Numbered from the stretch's first letter, positions 19,540 to 30,570 are shown. The stretch: 64,000 nt of DNA from Acidipropionibacterium sp. (GCA_022647765.1 JALCLH010000010.1:62001-126000); one strand, 5' to 3'. Translations and numbers: made by a program. Notes: generated from the letters alone by a model not told the origin.

Positions 19540-20001
19540 GTGGGAGACCTTGTCCCTATCATGCTCGGTATGCGAGAGACCTATGACCTGGCAGCGCTGC
19601 CTCGCGGGGAGTATGCGTTTCCCGGCCCCCTGCGCGATCGCCTGGTGGCCGCGATCCTGAACGGATCGAAGACCTCCACCGCCTCACTGGAGGACGAGTA
19701 CCTCCGGGAGGGCGAGCCGCTGCCGGCCGTCGGGGACATGGAGGCGGTAGTCGGCTCGGACGGTCGGCCGGTCTGCGTCACCCGCAACACCGAGGTCACG
19801 GTGCGCCGCATTGCCGACGTCTCCGACGACCACGCCCGTCGCGAGGGGGAGGGCTATCTCGACGCTGTGCAGTGGCGAGATGGGCACGAGCAGTTCTGGA
19901 CCTCGCCCGATTACCTCGCCTATGCCGGACAACACCCCGACAGCATCAACGACGGCACTCGCGTCGTCTGCGTCACCTTCGAGGTCGTCCAGCGAGTCTG
20001 A
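19540..20001 (+). CDS. ASCH-domain protein
   Basis: A protein of 143-153 aa with the ASCH fold pattern: FPGPLRDRLVAAILNGSKTSTASL at the N-terminus, a middle beta-barrel (VVGSDGRPVCVTRNTEVTVRRIADV) and GYLDAVQWRDGHEQFW near the end. ASCH proteins bind RNA or nucleotides, and some are nucleosidases, amidohydrolases or ribonucleases. GTG 19540 has GGAGGG 5 nt upstream; ATG 19561 or 19570 are alternatives. It stands alone. Confidence 0.75.
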   Translation: MGDLVPIMLGMRETYDLAALPRGEYAFPGPLRDRLVAAILNGSKTSTASLEDEYLREGEPLPAVGDMEAVVGSDGRPVCVTRNTEVTVRRIADVSDDHARREGEGYLDAVQWRDGHEQFWTSPDYLAYAGQHPDSINDGTRVVCVTFEVVQRV

Positions 20002-20019
20002 GCCTCGCAGGGCAGCAGA

Positions 20020-20379
20020 TCAGACGACGAACCAGGCGACGACCGCCACCACCGCCACCAGTGCCGGAATCCCGATCGTCAGTGCGATCCGCCATGCCCT
20101 GCGCACCCAGATCTGGCTGAGGATCCCGATGATCGCCCCCAGAGCGGCGGCGGCCACCGCCGAGCCCCAGTAGGTGGCCGGCTCTCCCGGACGGCAGCCC
20201 TCCAAGGAGGAGTCGCACAGGCTCCACCAGCCGAGGTAGGCGAAGATCCCGATACCGATCACCGCGACGACCACTCCGACGACGACCCAGATGAAGTATC
20301 GCCGCCACGCCTTCGCGTCGGCGGCGAGCTCCTCCTCGTTCTCAGGTGCTGCTCGACGTGGTGCTGCCATGACCCCCAT
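20020..20379 (-). CDS. Small membrane protein of unknown function
   Basis: A 116-119 aa protein (starts at 20379 or 20370) with three predicted membrane helices at about residues 28-50, 70-90 and 98-118 and a charged N-terminus (PENEEELAADAKAWRRY). Two cysteines (LCDSSLEGC) lie in the loop between helices 1 and 2. No family recognised. It converges on the ASCH gene. Confidence 0.6.
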   Translation of the reverse strand: MGVMAAPRRAAPENEEELAADAKAWRRYFIWVVVGVVVAVIGIGIFAYLGWWSLCDSSLEGCRPGEPATYWGSAVAAAALGAIIGILSQIWVRRAWRIALTIGIPALVAVVAVVAWFVV

Positions 20380-20435
20380 TCTTGCCCATCCGGGACCAGC
20401 TGGCGCGCCGGGGCGCGCCGGGAGATACTCCCTGC

Positions 20436-20891
20436 ATGTCTCAGACCCCGTCCGCTTCGGCTCCCCGGATCCATTCCCAGACGCTCGAGGAGATGGATCC
20501 GGTGGTGCTCTACCGCCTGTTGTGGCTGCGCAGCATCGTCTTCAATGAGGAACAGCACTGCACCGACGACGACCTGGATGGCCGTGAGCTTGAACCGGAA
20601 TCCAGGATGGTGTGGGCGGAGGCCGACGGCGAGCCGGTCGCCACCCTCCGCATCCTCGACGAGGCCGGCACCGCCGTACTCGGGCGCCTCGTCACGGCCC
20701 GCGAGTACCGCGGTAGGGGCCTGGCAGCAGCAGTGATCCGCCTGGCTCTTGAGGAGGCCGGTGATCGTCCGGTCGTCATTCATGCCCAGGCCCACCTCAA
20801 GGACTGGTACGCCGGGTTCGGCTTCGTCGTCGACGGGGAGCCCTTCATGGAGGCCGGGATCGCGCACCTGCCGATGAGGCTGACCCGCTGA
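20436..20891 (+). CDS. GNAT acetyltransferase, ElaA-like
   Basis: A 151-aa N-acyltransferase. It has the ElaA-type opening (LYRLLWLRSIVFNEEQ, then DDLDGRELEPES), the acetyl-CoA-binding segment VTAREYRGRGLAAAVIR and the typical C-terminal WYAGFGFVVDGEPFMEAGI. ATG 20436 is favoured over the in-frame ATG 20382 because the conserved domain begins there and GGAGA lies 10 nt upstream. Substrate unknown. Confidence 0.8.
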   Translation: MSQTPSASAPRIHSQTLEEMDPVVLYRLLWLRSIVFNEEQHCTDDDLDGRELEPESRMVWAEADGEPVATLRILDEAGTAVLGRLVTAREYRGRGLAAAVIRLALEEAGDRPVVIHAQAHLKDWYAGFGFVVDGEPFMEAGIAHLPMRLTR

Positions 20892-21006
20892 TAGGCCACT
20901 GAGAGGGCGCCGAGAGCATGCGCTGAAAGGCTCCTGCGCCGCTCAGACGGGCAGCCAGGATGTGCGCGCATTTGGCCGCAGCGACGGCTGAGGGCAGGAT
21001 GGTCCG

Positions 21007-22605
<1,599 letters not shown>

Positions 22606-22710
22606 GCGGCGTCGCCGGGGCGCGATTGTGCCGTAGCATGAGCGGGACAATTCACACTGTGATCGGGCAGGATTTGGGCGGGATTGCCATTGGGACCGGG
22701 AAGGACAGCG

Positions 22711-23361
22711 ATGCCGGAGCGTCAATCCAGACTCGTCGGGGACGAGCGGCAGGCGTTGGCGCGAGTGCTCGCCGACCGGTACAACGACGGGGCCGCGATC
22801 CGGTCCTTGGCGCAGGAGTGCGGCAGGTCCTACGGCCTGGTGCGGCGACTGCTGGCCGAGGCGGGGGTCGAGTTCAGGGCCCGCGGCGGTATCGATCCCG
22901 CGTCTCCCGAGACTTCCGGCGAGCAGGACGCCGCTGAGAGCACACCGGCCGAGGAGGACGCCGTCGAGGCCGGCTCTGTCGACGACGCTCCGGCCGAGGA
23001 CAGCGCGGCTGAGGACGAGGCCATTGCGAACGTCGAGAGCGGAGCTCCGGCCGGCGACGAGACCGTCGCCGGCCAGCACCCCGCCAAGCCGGCGGCCGAA
23101 GCGGACCCGGAGGCCGATGAAGACCTGACCGCGGCAGATCTGGCCAAGGCCGAGGCAAAAGCCTCCGTGAAGGCTCGCAAGGCCGAGCAGCGCCTGGCGA
23201 AGGCGCTGCGCACCCGGGCGAAACTCACCAAGGACAACAGCTCCAAGAAGGAGCGCAAGGCGGCCAAGAAGAAGGTCTCCCAGCGCCGCCGCAAGGCCGA
23301 CAAGGCAGCGGAGCGGCTGCAGAGGATCCGCGAGGAGATGGACGCCCGCACCGCCCGCTGA
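22711..23361 (+). CDS. HTH protein with acidic linker and Lys-rich coiled-coil tail
   Basis: A 216-aa protein. Residues 1-58 form a helix-turn-helix like Rv1473A (AIRSLAQECGRSYGLVRRLLAEAGV, seen in two parts). Residues 65-135 are very acidic and Ala/Glu-rich, and residues 140-216 are Lys/Arg-rich and heptad-like (KAEQRLAKALRTRAKLTK, KKERKAAKKKVSQRRRKA). ATG 22711 has GGAAGGA upstream. The mycobacterial relative is much shorter, so the tail is an expansion. A nucleoid- or ribosome-associated role is possible but unproven. Confidence 0.75.
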   Translation: MPERQSRLVGDERQALARVLADRYNDGAAIRSLAQECGRSYGLVRRLLAEAGVEFRARGGIDPASPETSGEQDAAESTPAEEDAVEAGSVDDAPAEDSAAEDEAIANVESGAPAGDETVAGQHPAKPAAEADPEADEDLTAADLAKAEAKASVKARKAEQRLAKALRTRAKLTKDNSSKKERKAAKKKVSQRRRKADKAAERLQRIREEMDARTAR

Positions 23362-23425
23362 TTCCCTCTCGACGGGTGACGGGTGGGCAGCCGAGCAGCC
23401 TCATCCAGCCCGGGCCCACGATGAA

Positions 23426-23504
23426 CGTGAACATTTCACTCGCCTAACAGCGGTTCTGAAGTCGGCCGCCCCGGGAGGCCGCTTACGCGAGTGAAATGTT
23501 CACG
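23426..23504. repeat. 79-nt stem-loop with perfect 18-bp arms
   Basis: Arms 23426-23443 and 23487-23504 are exact reverse complements, with 43 nt between. It lies between convergent genes (HTH protein and KGSA dehydrogenase) and could be a bidirectional terminator. It has the same total length as the element at 257-335, with different arms. Confidence 0.7.
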
Positions 23505-23546
23505 ACGCCTCGGGCAGACACCCGAGGCCCGGCGGCGGGGCATCTG

Positions 23547-25038
23547 TCAGCCGGGCAGCACCGAGGTGCCGTCGACCCTGGTCGGGCCGGCGACCGGTCC
23601 GTCCCTCAGCTCGGGAGGCAGCAGAGTCTGGGGAAGGTTCTGGTAGGCGACCGGCCGGATGAACCGGGTGATCGCCGCCATTCCCACCGAGGTCGTCGAC
23701 GGGGCCGTGGTGGCGGGGTAGGGGCCCGCCGTGCTGCTGGGCCCAGGTGACCGACAGGCCGGTCGGCCACTGGTTCCACAGCAGGCGCCCCACTCGCGCC
23801 GAGAGCAGCCGGACCAGCTCCGGGGCGATGGCGTCGTCCACCTCACCGATGATGGTGGCGGTGAGCTGGCCCTCGATCGCCTCTGCGACCTGCGCCATCT
23901 GCGACTCGTCGGTGTAGGTCACCACGAGGGAGCTCGGGCCGAAGACCTCTCCGGTCAGCGCGCTCGGGTCGGCAAGGAGATCCTCGACGGTCGCGGTGAG
24001 CAGAGTGGGGCTGGGAGGAGTGCCCGGGTCCTGCGGATCTCCGTGGATCACCGAGACCGAGGGCACGGCCGCCAGCTCGGAGAGCTTCGCCGTGAACCCC
24101 GACTCGATGCGGTCGTTGAGCATCGGCGCCGCCGGCGGGTACTCGGCGCCGGCCAGCAGGCCGGGCAGCGCGGAGTCGGCGGGGATGAGGATGACGCCCG
24201 GGTTGGTGCAGAACTGCCCGGCCCCCTGGGTGAAGGACGCGACGAACTCACCAGCGATCTGCTCGGGACGCAGGCGGGCCGCCGAGGCGGTGACGAAGAC
24301 CGGGTTGACGGCGCCCATCTCAGCGAAGAACGGGATCGGAACCGGACGTCGGCAGGCGATGTCGAACAGAGCCCGTCCGGCGCCCAGCGAGCCGGTGAAG
24401 GCCCCGGCGCTGATCCGCGGATCGGCCAGGGCGTCGGCCCCGGCGTCGACCCCACAGATCAGCGCGAAGGTGCCCTCCGGAGCTCCGGCGGCGCTGAGCG
24501 CGTCATGGACGAGCTCTGCGGTGAGCGCCGACAGCCGGGGATGTCCCGGGTGCGCCTTGAGCACGACGGTGCATCCGGCGGCCAGTGCCGAGGCGGTGTC
24601 GCCGCCGGCCACCGAGAAGGCGAAGGGGAAGTTCGACGCCGCGAAGACCAGAACCGGGCCCAGCGGCAGGCCGATCCTCCGGGTGTCGGGTCGCGCGCCC
24701 ATCGGCCAGTCGGCGTCCGCATGGTCGATGCGGGCATCCAGGTAGCCCCGGTCGGTCGCCGTGCCGGCGAACAGGCGCAGCTGGAAGGTCGTGCGAGCCA
24801 GTTCGCCGGTGAGTCTGGCGGAGCCCAGATGAGTCTCGGCGTCCGCCAGGGCGATGAGCTCGGTGTCCGCCTGGTCGAGGGCATCCGCGATGGTGGCCAG
24901 CGCCTTCGCGCGGTCCTCGGGGGAGGTGGCCGACCACTGCGTGAAGGCCTCCTGCGATGCGGCGAGGATCTCGTCGAGCTCGGACGGCGTGGTGTCGGGC
25001 AGTGTCGTGTCAGACAGGGGATTCTCGATGGACGTCAT
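23547..25038 (-). CDS. Alpha-ketoglutaric semialdehyde dehydrogenase (one frameshift)
   Basis: Last step of hydroxyproline catabolism: oxidises 2-oxoglutarate semialdehyde to 2-oxoglutarate with NAD(P)+. About 497 aa of the ALDH superfamily. The Asn loop is [10 protein letters not shown], the general base Glu is in [11 protein letters not shown] and the catalytic Cys in [14 protein letters not shown] 25038 overlaps the upstream stop (ATGA). The frame breaks at 23721-23724 (C4 run on the coding strand) after TWAQQHGGP; the true end reads [18 protein letters not shown] in the other frame and stops at 23547. The much longer upstream-open frame is a shadow of the preceding gene. Confidence 0.9.
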
Positions 25039-26525
25039 TGCGCTCCTGTTCCGGAAATCTGAAGTTGAGACGGGGTCTGGGCGATCTCGGCCAATGGCAC
25101 CGGTGCCGCCACCGGGCGGCGTCCCAGCGAGGTGAGCTCGGCGACCCGGTCTCCGCCCTCGCGGTGACCCAGGCAGGACACCGCGAAGCCGCACACCCGG
25201 CCCTGGCACATGCCCATACCGGCGCGGCCGGCGACCCGCAGCGTCCTGGGCTCCTGGGCATCCAGGTCGGTCGGCATCTGCTTGAGGACGCCGTGGGTCA
25301 CCTCCTCGCAGCGGCAGACGATGGTCTCGTCGGTGAGCCAGGAGGACCAGTTCTGCGGGACCGGGGCAGCCTTGTTCATCGCCCTGGCGAACCGCGCGCC
25401 CCTTCGGCTGCGAGAGTGCAGCTTGCGTCGACGGGAGGCGGACACGCTCGCGCCGGAGTCCGACAGTGCGGCGAGGGCGGCCAGCTCGCCCTGGGTCAGG
25501 GCCTGGACGGCGCCGGCGACTCCGACGATCTCGCCGGCGGCCAGCAGTCCCGGCACACTCGTCCGGCCGTCGGGATCGGCGTCGACGATGAGGGATCCGT
25601 CGGTGTCGACGCGGGTCGCGGTGCCCAGCGCCAGGGGCAGTTCGAGGGAGGGCGTGAAGCCCCACCCGGTGGCGACGAGATCGGCCGGGATCTCCCACTC
25701 GGATCCCTGAATGACGCTGCCATCGCGGGTCAGGCGGGCCAGCCTGACGGCCTCGACCCTGCCGTCCCCCATCGCGGCGACGACGGCGGTGCGCATCCGC
25801 ATCCGGACCCGATGCCGCAGGAAGGAGCCGGCGTACTCCACTCCCTCGAGGCCCTTGGACGGAGCCTGCACGGCTCCCCAGGGGTCGCGCGCCCAGCCGG
25901 TGAGGCTGTTGGCGTCGCACACCTGGATGTGTTCGGCTCCGGCCCGCGCCAGGCCGGCGGCCACCGGCATCAGGAAGGGGCCGGTTCCGGCCACCACCGG
26001 GCGAAGGCCGGCCGGGACTCGCGAGCTCTTGAGCAGGGCCTGGACGCCGCCCGCGGCCATCACGCCCGGAAGCGTCCAGCCCGGGAACGGCAGCTGCCGG
26101 TCGTAGGCGCCGGTCGCCAGAATCAGGGTGGAGACGGCCACCGGGGCCGGTCTCGGCGCGCCCTGGGACCTCACCGATTCGGTGAGATAGAGCAGGAAGT
26201 GCTTGTCGGCGTCCTGCTCGATGGCCCAGACCTGCTGTCCCGGCCGGTAGTCGAGCAGCCCGGAGCGGGCGGCGTCCTCCAGCTGCGAGCGCATCTGGGT
26301 GAACGCCGACCAGTGATGATGGCCCTGATTCTCCTTGGTCTTCGAGGCGAGGACCAGATCGGTGCCGGGATGGCGCCAGAACTGGCCGCCGGGACGCACG
26401 CTCATGTCGATCAGGACGCAGGGCCGGCCGGCTGCGGTGAGGGTGGAGGCGGCGGCCAGGCCCGCCGGGCCGGCTCCGACGATGACGATCGAGCTGGAAG
26501 AAATGGACTCAAGATCGGTGGACAT
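25035..26525 (-). CDS. D-hydroxyproline dehydrogenase, FAD/[2Fe-2S] alpha subunit (HcnB/OoxA-like)
   Basis: A 496-aa flavoprotein. The N-terminal dinucleotide-binding motif is VGAGPAGLAAAS. A second NAD(P)-like motif region is VVAGTGPFLMPVAAGL. A C-terminal BFD-like [2Fe-2S] segment has CRCEE and CQGRVC. Heteromeric dehydrogenases of this kind (HcnABC, opine oxidase, D-hydroxyproline dehydrogenase) consist of this subunit, a small ferredoxin and a DAO-type FAD subunit, all three of which are adjacent here. It oxidises cis-4-hydroxy-D-proline to 1-pyrroline-4-hydroxy-2-carboxylate. The start overlaps the ferredoxin gene by 17 nt. Confidence 0.88.
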   Translation of the reverse strand: MSTDLESISSSSIVIVGAGPAGLAAASTLTAAGRPCVLIDMSVRPGGQFWRHPGTDLVLASKTKENQGHHHWSAFTQMRSQLEDAARSGLLDYRPGQQVWAIEQDADKHFLLYLTESVRSQGAPRPAPVAVSTLILATGAYDRQLPFPGWTLPGVMAAGGVQALLKSSRVPAGLRPVVAGTGPFLMPVAAGLARAGAEHIQVCDANSLTGWARDPWGAVQAPSKGLEGVEYAGSFLRHRVRMRMRTAVVAAMGDGRVEAVRLARLTRDGSVIQGSEWEIPADLVATGWGFTPSLELPLALGTATRVDTDGSLIVDADPDGRTSVPGLLAAGEIVGVAGAVQALTQGELAALAALSDSGASVSASRRRKLHSRSRRGARFARAMNKAAPVPQNWSSWLTDETIVCRCEEVTHGVLKQMPTDLDAQEPRTLRVAGRAGMGMCQGRVCGFAVSCLGHREGGDRVAELTSLGRRPVAAPVPLAEIAQTPSQLQISGTGAQ

Positions 26526-26748
26526 CGGCGCCCTCCTCGGCGAGTGTGAGGCAGGCCCTCTGATCGGGGACCCCGTTGACGGTGATCAGGCAGTCGAAGC
26601 AGATCCCGATCCCGCAGAACATCCCGCGCGGCATCTCCTCGACCCTGGTGGTGCGCCACGATGTGACGCCGGCCGACATCAGCGCGGCCCCGATCGTCTG
26701 TCCGGGCAGGAAGGGGATCGGCTTTCCGTCCAGGATGAACTCCGTCAT
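26509..26748 (-). CDS. D-hydroxyproline dehydrogenase, small [2Fe-2S] subunit (HcnA-like)
   Basis: A 79-aa plant-type ferredoxin fold with cluster cysteines C45, C50, C53 and C66 (MFCGIGICFDC, QRAC). It links electron flow between the two flavoprotein subunits. It overlaps its neighbours on both sides (ATGA with the beta-subunit gene upstream, 17 nt with the alpha subunit downstream), so the three subunits are probably made in a fixed ratio. Confidence 0.88.
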   Translation of the reverse strand: MTEFILDGKPIPFLPGQTIGAALMSAGVTSWRTTRVEEMPRGMFCGIGICFDCLITVNGVPDQRACLTLAEEGADVHRS

Positions 26749-27891
26749 GCTGCGTCCTCGAATCTCTCGGGCCGGAACGGCGCCGGATCGATGCCGGGAG
26801 GGGCGCCGGTGAGCAGCTGCGACAGCAGTTTCCCGGTGCCCGGCGCCAGGCCGATGCCGGCTCCCTCGTGACCGCAGGCGTGCCACAGGCCGGGCGCTCT
26901 CGGGTCCGGACCGATGATCGGCAGGTGATCGGAGCAGTAGGGGCGGAATCCCCAGTAGCTGCGGATGACCGAGACTCCGGCCAGCGACGGGAACAGGGCG
27001 AGGGCGGAGCCGGCCATCAGCCGCAGGGCCTCCACCGACATCCGAGGGTCGAACCCGACGCGCTCCCGGGTGGAGCCGATGAGGATGGTTCCCGAGGCGG
27101 TGGACTCCACCACCGGGGAGGACTGCATCGCCGCGTCGCCCGAGCCGACGTCACCGACGTACTCGGCGGCGTAGACCTTGTGGAAGACGGTCGGAGGGAC
27201 GGGCTCGGTGACCATGACGAATCCGCGCCGGGGCTCGACCGGAATGCCGACATGGGCCATCGCCGCCAGTTCGGCGCCCCAGGGGCCAGCGGCGTTGACC
27301 ACCACGGGGGCGTGGAACTCCCCCTGACTGGTGGAGACGCCGACCACCCGGTCTCCCTCGCGCAGCAGGTCGACGGACCTCGCAGAACTGGAGCAGGGTC
27401 GCGCCGTGGGCCCGGGCGAGCCTCAGCAGGTGCCAGGCGGCAAGGATGGGCTGGACCTGGGCGTCCTCGGGATACCAGGCGCCCCCGGCGATCTCGGAGG
27501 TGATGTGGGGTTCGAGTTCACGCACCGCGTCGGCGTCCACCATCTCGGCGGTGATGCCGGCGTCGCGCTGCTGGCCGGCGAGCACGGACAGCGCGTCCAT
27601 GCTCGACGCGGAGCGGCTGACGACGACCCCGCCCTTGTCCTGGAACTCCCACAGCGGTCCGAACTCGGCGAGCTCGTTGTGCCACAGGTCATCGGAGTAG
27701 TGGGCCAGATCCAGTTCGGGGCCGGCCTCCTTGTCGGAGACCAGGACGTTGCCCTCGCCGTGCGAGGAGGTGCCCGAGGCCACCGATCCGCGGTCCAGGA
27801 CCAGCACGGACAGGCCGGCGTCGGCGGCGAAGTAGGCCGAGGCCGCGCCGATCGCGCCCGCCCCGACGATGATCACGTCATATTCCGTCAT
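26745..27891 (-). CDS. D-hydroxyproline dehydrogenase, DAO-type FAD beta subunit (one frameshift)
   Basis: The catalytic flavoprotein of the complex, about 380 aa. The N-terminal FAD motif is VGAGAIGAASAYFAADAG. After an indel at about 27375-27382 the frame resumes with VDLLREGDRVVGVST. It continues with VVNAAGPWGAELAAMA and the C-terminal FAD contact SYWGFRPYCSDHLPIIG ... GHEGAGIGLAPGTGKLL. It belongs to the D-amino-acid oxidase-like family. The start overlaps the end of the GntR gene by 14 nt. Confidence 0.87.
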
Positions 27892-28569
27892 CAGTGCCTT
27901 CCGGTTCCTCGTGTCCGGCCCACACGCCCATCGCGTGACGGATGTGGCGGGTGAGCAGTGAGCGGACCGCCTCGGGGTCCCGGTCCGCGATGTGGTCGAC
28001 GATGGTCATGTGTTCCCGGGCGTTGTCGGGCAGGGTTCCCGCGGCGATGAGTTCCCGCAGGCCGAACTGGCGGGTCTGGGCGCGCAGGTCGGAGATGATG
28101 TCGACCAGGGTGTCATTTCCGGTGCGGCGCAGCAGGCCCAGGTGGAACGCCATGTCGCCCTCGAGGTACTTCGGAATATCGGCGGCCTGCGCGGCGTCGA
28201 TGATCGTCTCGGCCTGGGATCGCAGCAGGGGAGATCGGTGACCGGTATCTCCTGGCAGATCGAGGCCACCGCGGGCGGCTCGAGCAGCATCCGCACATTG
28301 GTGATGTCGACCAGCGTGGCCTCGGACATCTCGGTCACCCGGAATCCGCGATTGCGCAGCACCTCCACCAGGCCCTGCCGGGAGAGTTCGAGCATCGCCT
28401 CCCGCACCGGGGTCGCCGAGACCCCGAATTCGCGCGCCAGCGAGGGTGCGGAGAACTCCTCGCCCGGGGCGAGGTCGCCGGAGATGATTGCGGAGCGGAT
28501 CTGGGCTAACACGGTTTCTCGCAAATTGGCGCGTTTCAATGGTGGGATGGATGTCCGTCGGGTGCTCAT
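27878..28569 (-). CDS. GntR-family (FCD) regulator of hydroxyproline catabolism (one frameshift)
   Basis: About 230 aa. The N-terminal winged helix is at residues 10-75 (LRETVLAQIRSAIISGDLAPG, then SLAREFGVSATPVREAM). The C-terminal effector domain is of the FCD type (DMAFHLGLLRRTGNDTLVDII, EHMTIVDHIADRDPEAV). The frame breaks at about 28228-28232, where one base is missing in a C-run. It overlaps the epimerase gene by 4 nt and lies in the middle of the operon it presumably controls. The probable ligand is hydroxyproline or a pathway intermediate. ATATGTGACATAT-like palindromes upstream of both operons are candidate binding sites. Confidence 0.82.
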
Positions 28570-29567
28570 AGGAGGAATCCTGCCGGGAATGGGTCGGTCG
28601 GGTCGAGCATGTACTGCGCGGTTCCGGTAACCCATGCCCGGCCGGTGACGGTCGGGACGACGGCCGGCCGGTCGCCGACCGTGGTCTCGGAGATGAGTCG
28701 GCCGATGAATTTCGAGCCGATGAAGGACTCGTTGAGGAAGTCGGTGTCGAGTGGCAGCTCCCCGCGGGCGTGGAGCTGGGCCATTCGCGCGCTGGTTCCG
28801 GTGCCGCAGGGGGAGCGGTCGAACCAGCCGGGGTAGATGGCCATCGCATGCCGGGAGTGCCGGGCGTCCGAGCCGGGGGCCGCCAGATAGACGTGGTGGC
28901 AGGCGTGGATTCCCGAGTCCAGTGGATGCACCGGCTCATCGGCCAGGTTGATGGCGTCCATGATGCTCAGCCCGGCCGAGAGCAGCTCGTCCTTGTGGGA
29001 CCGGTCGAAGGGGAGGCCGATCTGCTCCAGGGAGACGATGGCGTAGAAGTTCCCGCCGAAGGCCAGGTCGTAGTCGACTGGCCCCAGGCCGGGAACCTCC
29101 ACCCGGGCGTCGAGCCGGTCGACGAAGGCGGGGACGTTGCGCAGGGTCACCGATTCCGCGTGGCCGTCGCGCACCGTCACCGAGGCCTCGACCTGACCGG
29201 CCGGGACGTCCAGGCGGATCGTCGTCACCGGCTCGACGACCTCGACCATCCCGGTCTCCACCAGCACCGTCGCGACGCCGATGGTGCCGTGCCCGCACAT
29301 CGGCAGGCAGCCGGAGACCTCGATGAACAGCACTCCGTAGTCGGAGTTCGGCCTGGTGGCGGGCTGGAGGATGGCGCCGCTCATCGAGGAGTGTCCCCTG
29401 GGCTCGGTCATCAGCAGCGTCCGCAGGTCGTCCCGGTTGGCCATGAACCACTGACGCCGATCCTCCATCGTGGTTCCCGGAAGTGTGCCGACGCCGCCGA
29501 CGATCACCCGGGTGGGCATCCCCTCGGTGTGGGAGTCCACGGCGTGGTACACATGTGCGGAGCGCAT
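28566..29567 (-). CDS. 4-hydroxyproline 2-epimerase (proline racemase family)
   Basis: First step of hydroxyproline use: converts trans-4-hydroxy-L-proline to cis-4-hydroxy-D-proline. 333 aa with both catalytic cysteines, C91 in MCGHGTIG and C254 in SPCGTGTSA, as in two-base epimerases rather than the dehydratase relatives (which have Thr at the second site). The operon context distinguishes the hydroxyproline enzyme from true proline racemase. RBS region GGAGAGGAG lies shortly upstream. Confidence 0.92.
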   Translation of the reverse strand: MRSAHVYHAVDSHTEGMPTRVIVGGVGTLPGTTMEDRRQWFMANRDDLRTLLMTEPRGHSSMSGAILQPATRPNSDYGVLFIEVSGCLPMCGHGTIGVATVLVETGMVEVVEPVTTIRLDVPAGQVEASVTVRDGHAESVTLRNVPAFVDRLDARVEVPGLGPVDYDLAFGGNFYAIVSLEQIGLPFDRSHKDELLSAGLSIMDAINLADEPVHPLDSGIHACHHVYLAAPGSDARHSRHAMAIYPGWFDRSPCGTGTSARMAQLHARGELPLDTDFLNESFIGSKFIGRLISETTVGDRPAVVPTVTGRAWVTGTAQYMLDPTDPFPAGFLL

Positions 29568-29592
29568 GGTCGATCTCCTCTCCGGTCGTTCC

Positions 29593-30498
29593 TCAGCGGT
29601 AGCCGAGGGACAGGACCTTCTCCACCTGGCTGATGACGGTCTTGCGCACCTCGGGCGGCAGCGGCTGGCGCGGCGGGCGGCAGACGCCGCCCTTGTGCCC
29701 GGCGACCTCCTGGCCGAGCTTGATGGCCTGGACGAACCAGGTGTTGGAGTCCCACCTCAGCACCGGGTGCAGGTCGTGGTAGATCTGGCGCGCCTTCTTC
29801 CAGGACTCGGGGTCGTCGGAGGTCGACAGCGTGTAGAGCTCAATGGTCGACTCCGGCAGCGCGTTGGTCCAGCCGGCGACCCAGCCGCGGGCGCCGTCGA
29901 TACCGAGCTCGAAGACGACGTCGTCGGCCCCGATGGAGACGTCGAGTCCGGGGGCCAGTTCCTTCGTCTGCCAGATGCGGCGGACATTTCCGGAGAAGTC
30001 CTTGACGGCGACGATAAGGCCCTCATCCCAGAGACGCTTGAGAAGCCCGGGATGCAGATCGACCTTGGTGTCGATGGGATTGTTGTAGGCCAGAATAGGC
30101 AGGCCGACCTTGGCCACGGCGCGGAAATGGGCGACGACGTCGTCATCGTCGGCGGCATAGGCGTTGGGCGGCAGCAGCATGATGGCCGTGGCCCCGGCCT
30201 CGGCCGCGTGCTCGGCGTGACGGATGCTCTCGAGGGTGGAGTAGGCGCCGCAGCCGGGGATCACGATCGTGCCATCGGGGACGGCCTGGATGGCGGTCTC
30301 GACGACGCGGTGGCGCTCCTCCTCGGTGAGGGTCTGGTACTCGCCCAGGGAGCCGCTCGGGATGATTCCGGTGGCCCCCTTGGATGCCAGGTAGCTCACA
30401 TGCTCGGCGTATCCGTCATAGTCGACGGAGAAATCTTCATTGAGGGGAAGAGTGGTGGCGACGTTGACGCCCAACCATGGTTTGTTCTCGGTCATCAT
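29593..30498 (-). CDS. 1-pyrroline-4-hydroxy-2-carboxylate deaminase (DHDPS/NAL family)
   Basis: About 301 aa, class I aldolase-like fold. The Schiff-base lysine is in LIVAVKDFSG and the catalytic tyrosine in ILAYNNP. The family also contains dihydrodipicolinate synthase, but position in a hydroxyproline operon points to the deaminase that yields 2-oxoglutarate semialdehyde and ammonia. The ATG at 30507 lies inside a TAGAAT -10 box, so 30498 or 30495 (ATGATG) is preferred and the message may be leaderless. It is the first gene of the catabolic operon. Confidence 0.85.
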   Translation of the reverse strand: MMTENKPWLGVNVATTLPLNEDFSVDYDGYAEHVSYLASKGATGIIPSGSLGEYQTLTEEERHRVVETAIQAVPDGTIVIPGCGAYSTLESIRHAEHAAEAGATAIMLLPPNAYAADDDDVVAHFRAVAKVGLPILAYNNPIDTKVDLHPGLLKRLWDEGLIVAVKDFSGNVRRIWQTKELAPGLDVSIGADDVVFELGIDGARGWVAGWTNALPESTIELYTLSTSDDPESWKKARQIYHDLHPVLRWDSNTWFVQAIKLGQEVAGHKGGVCRPPRQPLPPEVRKTVISQVEKVLSLGYR

Positions 30499-30505
30499 GA
30501 AATCC

Positions 30506-30570
30506 ATTCTAGGGGAGTTGTGTAACGGAACAATGACGAACTCTAGGTTGTGATATGTGACATATTACAC
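30506..30570 (-). promoter_or_regulatory. Promoter and operator region of the hydroxyproline catabolic operon
   Basis: On the minus strand, TTGTTC (30533-30528) and TAGAAT (30511-30506), 16 nt apart, form a good sigma-70-like promoter firing at about 30499. Upstream, TATGT-G-ACATA (30554-30564) is an 11-bp palindrome of the GntR/FCD kind. TGTGACATATTAC and AACAATGACGAA recur exactly in the promoter region at 40850-40902. A second -10 candidate (TAATAT) overlaps the palindrome. Confidence 0.55.

Noticed and set aside
25039-25920. Fusion of about 295 codons to the N-terminus of KGSA dehydrogenase
   Set aside because: This stretch is the out-of-frame shadow of the flavoprotein gene; the dehydrogenase starts at ATG 25038 with a 4-nt overlap.
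29593-30498. Dihydrodipicolinate synthase (dapA) for lysine synthesis
   Set aside because: Lys and Tyr catalytic residues are common to the whole family; position in a hydroxyproline operon with epimerase and KGSA dehydrogenase favours the deaminase.
30499-30507. ATG 30507 as start of the deaminase
   Set aside because: It overlaps the TAGAAT -10 box and adds only three residues; ATGATG at 30498/30495 fits better, though this depends on the promoter prediction.
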